DNA from: Listeria kieliensis
GTDB taxonomy: Bacteria; Bacillota; Bacilli; Lactobacillales; Listeriaceae
Assembly (NCBI RefSeq): GCF_003369925.1
Contig: NZ_LARY01000004.1
Span: 33,169 to 97,168 of the forward strand
Direction: 5' to 3'
Length of the DNA stretch: 64,000 bases
The translations under genes and the position numbers were made by a program. This document shows, piece after piece, positions 60,010 to 64,000 of this stretch. Position 1 is the first letter of the stretch, and the number at the start of each line of letters is the position of its first letter. The notes under the pieces are model-generated. The model saw nothing but the letters and a program-made list of their open reading frames with translations, was not told the DNA's origin and did no database searches.

Positions 60010-60041
60010 GCTATAACGCTCCTTTTTTATTGAAAGTAGCG

Positions 60042-60062
60042 TGCCCGCAAAAACTGCGGGCA
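60042..60062 (-). other. Intercistronic hairpin between purB and purC
   Basis: TGCCCGC and GCGGGCA arms with a 7-base loop on both strands. No T run follows on the minus strand, so termination is unlikely. Confidence 0.5.
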
Positions 60063-60069
60063 TGCTCTG

Positions 60070-61362
60070 TTAAAGCCCTAAACGGTTAAAAATCATATCG
60101 ACATTTTTCAAGTGATAATTATAATCGAAGCAATCGGCAATTTCTTCTTCCGAAAGTAAAGACGTGATCTTCGGTTCGCTCTCCACCAGTTCTCTAAACG
60201 GCGTGTGCGTTTCCCAAGCTTCCATTGCTTTCGGTTGAACCGTATCATACGCTTCTTCACGCGCCATGCCTTTATCAATCAAAGCAAGTAGAACGCGCTG
60301 CGAATAAATCAGTCCAAGTGTTGCATTCATATTTCGTTTCATATTTTCTGGGAAAACGGTTAAGTTTCGAACGATCGAACCAAAACGGTTTAAAATGTAA
60401 TCTAGCAGAATTGTGGCATCCGGTAAAATGATTCGTTCTGCCGAGCTATGTGAAATATCACGTTCGTGCCATAGTGGGACATTTTCATAGGCTGTTACCA
60501 TATGACCACGAATGACACGTGCAAGCCCTGTCACATTCTCAGAACCAATTGGGTTCCGTTTATGCGGCATCGCAGAAGATCCTTTTTGCCCTTTCGCAAA
60601 AGCTTCCTCCACTTCACGCACTTCACTCTTCTGCAAGCCACGAACTTCCACAGCAAATTTTTCAATCGAAGTTGCAATAAGTGCCAGCGTAGCCACATAT
60701 TCCGCATGACGATCGCGTTGCAAGGTTTGCGTTGAAATCGGTGCAGGCGTTGTGCCTAATTTCCGGCAAACATACTCCTCAACTGCAGGATCAATATTCG
60801 CATATGTGCCAACAGCCCCAGACAGTTTCCCGAATTCCACCCCTTTTGCCGCGTGATCGAACCGCTCCAAATTACGCTTCATCTCTTCATGCCAAAGAGC
60901 CAGTTTCAAGCCAAAAGTAGTTGGTTCAGCGTGAACACCATGTGTCCGCCCCATCATCACCGTGTACTTATGTTCTTTTGCTTTTTCTGCAAGAACTTGG
61001 ATGAAAGCTTCTAGGTCTTTACGGAGAATCTGATTGGCTTGCTTGAGCAAATAAGAATTCGCCGTATCCACCACATCTGTTGACGTTAAACCATAATGGA
61101 CCCATTTCCGTTCTTCACCGAGCGATTCAGAAACAGCCCTTGTAAAAGCCACAACATCATGACGAGTTTCTTGTTCAATTTCTTTGATCCGCTTCACATC
61201 AAAAGTTGCGTGTTCACGAATTTTAGCCACATCTTCTTTTGGAATAACACCAAGTTCAGCCCAAGCTTCGCAAGCCAAAATTTCAACTTCAAGCCAAGCT
61301 TTAAATCGATTTTCTTCCGTCCAAACCTTGCCCATTTCTTCCCTTGTATAGCGTTCTATCAT
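60070..61362 (-). CDS. purB: Adenylosuccinate lyase
   Basis: A 430-residue fumarase/aspartase-superfamily enzyme acting in both IMP and AMP synthesis. [17 protein letters not shown] start, [15 protein letters not shown] with the catalytic His, and signature [16 protein letters not shown] near residue 260. The ATG at 61362 has GGAGG 11 bases upstream; the frame open to a GTG at 61380 includes that site. It follows purK. Confidence 0.95.
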   Translation of the reverse strand: MIERYTREEMGKVWTEENRFKAWLEVEILACEAWAELGVIPKEDVAKIREHATFDVKRIKEIEQETRHDVVAFTRAVSESLGEERKWVHYGLTSTDVVDTANSYLLKQANQILRKDLEAFIQVLAEKAKEHKYTVMMGRTHGVHAEPTTFGLKLALWHEEMKRNLERFDHAAKGVEFGKLSGAVGTYANIDPAVEEYVCRKLGTTPAPISTQTLQRDRHAEYVATLALIATSIEKFAVEVRGLQKSEVREVEEAFAKGQKGSSAMPHKRNPIGSENVTGLARVIRGHMVTAYENVPLWHERDISHSSAERIILPDATILLDYILNRFGSIVRNLTVFPENMKRNMNATLGLIYSQRVLLALIDKGMAREEAYDTVQPKAMEAWETHTPFRELVESEPKITSLLSEEEIADCFDYNYHLKNVDMIFNRLGL

Positions 61363-61380
61363 TCGTTTTCGTTCCTCCAC

Positions 61381-62505
61381 TTAATCCCAAATTTGTGTTT
61401 CTTTTAAGTCACGCAGTACAGCTTCCGTATCGTTTGTGAGAATCGTAATGTGCCCCATCTTCCGATCGCGTTTGACTTCTTTTTTACCATAATAATGAAC
61501 GAACCAGCGCGCATAATTACCCATATTTTGATTGACCCCTTCAACGTGCTGCCCCAAGATATTGATCATCACAGCAGGTTTTAAAAGTTCCGGTTTCAAA
61601 AGCGGCAATCCGACAATTGCACGAATGTGTTGGGTAAACTGCGAAATCGAACAAGCTTCAATCGTGTAGTGCCCCGAATTATGTGGCCGAGGAGCTAATT
61701 CATTGACATACAGCGCGCCAGATTTTGTCACAAACATTTCAACAGCCAGCACTCCTTCAAGATGTAAAAATTCAGCCAGCTTTTCAGCAATCGCATGCGC
61801 TTCTTCATCTGCATCCTGACCAATTCTTGCCGGTACAACTGATGTGTGTAAAATATTATTCACATGAACATTTTCGCTCACAGGGAATGTCTCCACCTGT
61901 CCAGCTCCATTTCGTGCGACAACAATTGAAATTTCTTTTTCAAACGGAATATAGGCTTCAAGTACACAAGACCCATAACGTAAAAGTGGTAAGGCTTCTT
62001 CAATATCATTTTCCTCACGCAAAACAAATTGACCCTTGCCATCATAGCCACCACGAGCCGTTTTCAAAATAGCTGGGTAGCCAATCCCCTTAATTTTTTC
62101 CCGAATATCTTCTTCATCAACTACGACCGCGTAAGGCGCAATATTAATGTTGCATGACTCTAAATAAGCTTTTTCAAGAATGCGATCCTGGGTAATCGAT
62201 AAAAGCTCTGTCCCTTGCGGAATCCAAACTAACTTCTCGATATCCGCGAGCGCATCATAATCGACATTTTCAAACTCATACGTCACAACATCAGCATGAG
62301 TAGCTAGCTCACGAAGCGCTACCGAGTCATCATATTCAGCTATAATCTGTTCATCACTGACCTGACCTGCTGGACTATCAACAGTAGGATCTAAAACAAT
62401 AATTCGATACCCCATTGCCTTGGCGGATAGTGCCATCATGCGTCCTAGCTGACCACCACCAATAATTCCAATCGTGCTATTTGGAAGCAAATGTTTTTTA
62501 CTCAA
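61381..62505 (-). CDS. purK: N5-CAIR synthetase
   Basis: A 374-residue ATP-grasp enzyme carboxylating AIR. N-terminal [19 protein letters not shown] site [12 protein letters not shown] and [18 protein letters not shown] are typical. Frames open to an ATG at 62529, but the TTG at 62505 gives the family-like SKKHLLPNS start and overlaps the purE stop by eight bases. AGGAAAG lies 11 bases upstream. Choice of start is moderate. Confidence 0.94.
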   Translation of the reverse strand: MSKKHLLPNSTIGIIGGGQLGRMMALSAKAMGYRIIVLDPTVDSPAGQVSDEQIIAEYDDSVALRELATHADVVTYEFENVDYDALADIEKLVWIPQGTELLSITQDRILEKAYLESCNINIAPYAVVVDEEDIREKIKGIGYPAILKTARGGYDGKGQFVLREENDIEEALPLLRYGSCVLEAYIPFEKEISIVVARNGAGQVETFPVSENVHVNNILHTSVVPARIGQDADEEAHAIAEKLAEFLHLEGVLAVEMFVTKSGALYVNELAPRPHNSGHYTIEACSISQFTQHIRAIVGLPLLKPELLKPAVMINILGQHVEGVNQNMGNYARWFVHYYGKKEVKRDRKMGHITILTNDTEAVLRDLKETQIWD

Positions 62506-62986
62506 GACTATCACTACTTTCCTGTACATTTTCTTCTAGTGTAGCACGTCTTTTCGCTAATCTGCTAGTAATAGTTTCATTAGAAATTGATAAGATTTGA
62601 GCTGCAAGAAGTCCAGCATTCGTAGCCCCTGCATCTCCAATCGCGACAGTTGCAACTGGAACGCCTCCAGGCATCTGAACAATCGAAAGAAGAGAATCAA
62701 GTCCATTTAGCGTTTTCGACTGCACAGGCACTCCGATCACAGGGAGTGTTGTTTTGGCCGCAACCATCCCTGGAAGATGTGCAGCACCTCCAGCCCCGGC
62801 AATAATCACCTTAATTCCTCTATCTCTCGCGGTCTCTGCATATTGAAACATCAGATCAGGCGTACGGTGAGCAGAAACTATCTTTTTTTCATAGGGAATC
62901 TCTAGTTCATCCAATATCAGACAAGCCTTTTCCATCGTACTCCAATCTGAAGTACTTCCCATAATGACTCCAATTTCAGCAGACAT
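62498..62986 (-). CDS. purE: N5-CAIR mutase
   Basis: A 162-residue class I PurE, rearranging N5-CAIR to [36 protein letters not shown] and PVIGVPVQ are all conserved. AGGAG is 11 bases before the ATG at 62986; the frame open to 63010 includes this site. First gene of the operon, about 42 bases after the predicted start of transcription. Confidence 0.95.
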   Translation of the reverse strand: MSAEIGVIMGSTSDWSTMEKACLILDELEIPYEKKIVSAHRTPDLMFQYAETARDRGIKVIIAGAGGAAHLPGMVAAKTTLPVIGVPVQSKTLNGLDSLLSIVQMPGGVPVATVAIGDAGATNAGLLAAQILSISNETITSRLAKRRATLEENVQESSDSLE

Positions 62987-63034
62987 GCGCTGCTCATCTC
63001 CTCTTCTCATGAACTAAACATCAATAACAATTTC

Positions 63035-63063
63035 ATTCTAACAATAGCGGAGAGAAATGTCAA
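63035..63063 (-). promoter_or_regulatory. Promoter of the purine operon
   Basis: TTGACA, a 17-base spacer and TAGAAT with extended TG on the minus strand. The leader is about 42 nt and leaves no room for a guanine riboswitch. Confidence 0.8.
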
Positions 63064-63066
63064 TTC

Positions 63067-63113
63067 AAAAATCGAACATTTCACAACTCAAAAACACTAA
63101 CGTTCGTATTTTT
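63067..63113 (-). promoter_or_regulatory. Two inverted PurBoxes (PurR operator)
   Basis: AAAAATCGAACATTT (63067-63081) and, inverted, TAACGTTCGTATTTTT (63098-63113), with 16 bases between, each with the CGAA core of the PurR box. The pair lies just upstream of the -35. Confidence 0.7.
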
Positions 63114-63135
63114 GGGTTATTTTGAAAAATTCCAA

Positions 63136-63173
63136 TCAAAAAACGGACAAGAAATAAGAAATTTCTTGTCCGT
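63136..63173 (-). terminator. Terminator after the UPF0316 gene
   Basis: AACGGACAAGAAA and TTTCTTGTCCGTT form a 13-bp stem followed by TTTTGATT on the minus strand. Confidence 0.85.
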
Positions 63174-63184
63174 TCGATATCATA

Positions 63185-63742
63185 TCATTCTTGATTTTGA
63201 TTTTTTTTAGCTTGAAGCCTTCTAACATGTCTAACCCAAAAACCGCCATGAATTTGCTTAGGTTCAGAAGAAACAATAAATGCCTTTTCATCAATTGCAA
63301 TAATTTGCTTATAAAGCTTATGTTCATACTTACGAGGAGTTAAAATTTCAAGCATCATTCGCTCACCATCACGCCCATTTGCAAGCCAGCTTGTAACACC
63401 GTAACCCTTCTCGCGAATTTGATTCGGTAAATCTAAGTTATATTCCTTTGTAATCACATTTACAGTAATATATCCGAGAGCGAGTCGCTCTTCAATCTTC
63501 ATTCCGATAAACAAACCAACTCCATAACCAACAGCATAAGCAATCACATTGGCAATATTATTTAAATTATTAAGTACTAAACTCAAGGCGACCACATAGA
63601 TGATCATTTCAAGCATACTAACAAAAGCTGCTAAATAGCGGTAACCTTTCATGGTTAACAAAAGCCGCACTGTCGAAATGGCGACATACAAAATATTAAC
63701 TATAAAAATGGTGATGACTACACCTACTGCTCCTTCTAGCAT
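63185..63742 (-). CDS. UPF0316 membrane protein (DUF5698/DUF2179)
   Basis: A 185-residue protein with three predicted helices in the first 85 residues and a soluble C-terminal DUF2179 domain ([54 protein letters not shown]). The family's function is unknown. It lies between the rRNA operon and purE on the same strand. An AAGG site precedes the ATG at some distance. Confidence 0.88.
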   Translation of the reverse strand: MLEGAVGVVITIFIVNILYVAISTVRLLLTMKGYRYLAAFVSMLEMIIYVVALSLVLNNLNNIANVIAYAVGYGVGLFIGMKIEERLALGYITVNVITKEYNLDLPNQIREKGYGVTSWLANGRDGERMMLEILTPRKYEHKLYKQIIAIDEKAFIVSSEPKQIHGGFWVRHVRRLQAKKNQNQE

Positions 63743-63835
63743 GACGACACAACCTTTTTTTATTGGAATAAAAATTTTAGCGCTCCCCTGTACTATTCCA
63801 TTTAATGAGAACGGTCAAACATAATGTGGACAATA

Positions 63836-63872
63836 TATAAAAAAAGAATCTGGAAAGACATCCAGATTCTTT
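63836..63872 (-). terminator. Terminator of the rRNA operon
   Basis: AAAGAATCTGGA and TCCAGATTCTTT arms with a 6-base loop, followed by TTATATA on the minus strand, four bases after the 5S gene. Confidence 0.85.
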
Positions 63873-63876
63873 ACTT

Positions 63877-63992
63877 GCCCGGCGGCGACCTACTCTCACA
63901 GGGGGAAGCCCCCAACTACCATCGGCGCGGAGAAGCTTAACTACCGTGTTCGGGATGGGAACGGGTGTGACCTTCTCGCCATAGCCACCAGA
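63877..63992 (-). rRNA. rrf: 5S rRNA
   Basis: A 116-nt 5S rRNA. The 5' TCTGGTGGC and 3' GCCGCCGGGC ends pair (helix I, 9 bp with G-T pairs). GGTCACACCCGTTCCCAT, GAACACGG and GCCGATGGTAGT are strictly conserved internal parts. The 23S and 16S genes would lie beyond 64000. Confidence 0.95.
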
Positions 63993-64000
63993 CAAGGAAT

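Noticed and set aside
63011..63184. Guanine riboswitch before purE
   Set aside because: Promoter and start codon are too close, and no aptamer-like pairing was seen.
63777..63995. 72-residue open frame on the minus strand at the window end
   Set aside because: It lies across the 5S rRNA gene and its terminator; the structure of 5S explains the sequence.

Overview
The window is a chromosomal segment of a low-to-moderate GC Gram-positive bacterium of the family Listeriaceae, most likely a Listeria sensu lato species. This rests on gene content and order: map, flavodoxin, AmpS, an MreB homologue, a LevR-type PTS regulator, gltBD/gltC, a split VirS/VirR locus with its BceAB-like transporter, aroK, rlmD, dgkB, gatCAB, camS-ligA-pcrA-pcrB, yerC, and a complete purEKBCSQLFMNHD operon beside an rRNA operon. 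As I remember it (not checked), this is the order of roughly lmo1707 to lmo1776 in L. monocytogenes EGD-e. The DNA looks somewhat richer in GC than L. monocytogenes, so a more distant Listeria clade is possible. I cannot name the species.

Layout. 1-6.8 kb: conserved housekeeping genes (DUF1128, AAC(3)-like acetyltransferase, methionine aminopeptidase, flavodoxin, small membrane protein, M29 aminopeptidase, MFS transporter, MreB-like protein). 6.9-9.8 kb: tRNA-Arg(CCT) followed by a probable accessory insert, a DUF1697 gene and an arsenic resistance operon arsR-acr3-arsC. 9.8-14.2 kb: a sigma54/LevR-controlled unit with a lactose-family PTS EIIB gene and a MupG/DUF871 gene, with a -24/-12 promoter and a 28-bp palindrome that could be the LevR enhancer. 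14.2-25.4 kb: DEAD-box helicase, Gfo/Idh oxidoreductase, glutamate synthase gltBD with divergent gltC, GNAT protein and iron-type alcohol dehydrogenase. 25.5-33.2 kb: virS, adeC, two further genes, virR and the ABC transporter virBA, all on the minus strand, a cell-envelope stress module. 33.3-38.4 kb: Ohr-like protein, PH-like membrane protein, aroK (apparently starting at ATT), rlmD, an exported protein of unknown function, dgkB. 38.5-48.0 kb: gatCAB, then pcrB-pcrA-ligA-camS. 48.2-50.2 kb: NSS transporter, small membrane protein, yerC. 50.3-63.0 kb: the 12-gene purine operon, read leftward from a promoter with two inverted PurBoxes. 63.1-64 kb: UPF0316 protein and a 5S rRNA gene, the 3' end of an rRNA operon that continues beyond the window.

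How it works together. Purine synthesis genes are tightly packed with 4-20 nt overlaps and are probably repressed by PurR at one promoter. VirRS with VirAB forms a sense-and-respond system for envelope stress. The ars operon would reduce arsenate and export arsenite under ArsR control. Many starts are GTG or TTG with strong upstream Shine-Dalgarno sites, and I moved several starts inward on that basis. Apart from the 6.8-7.2 kb stretch, which holds a tRNA gene and terminators, no gap longer than 300 bases lacks a gene. I did not find CRISPR arrays, insertion sequences, prophage genes or an obviously new multi-gene system. The strongest non-routine signals are the ATT start of aroK, the LevR palindrome with its sigma54 promoter on a PTS operon lacking EIIA and EIIC, and the repeated motif in the ars operon.
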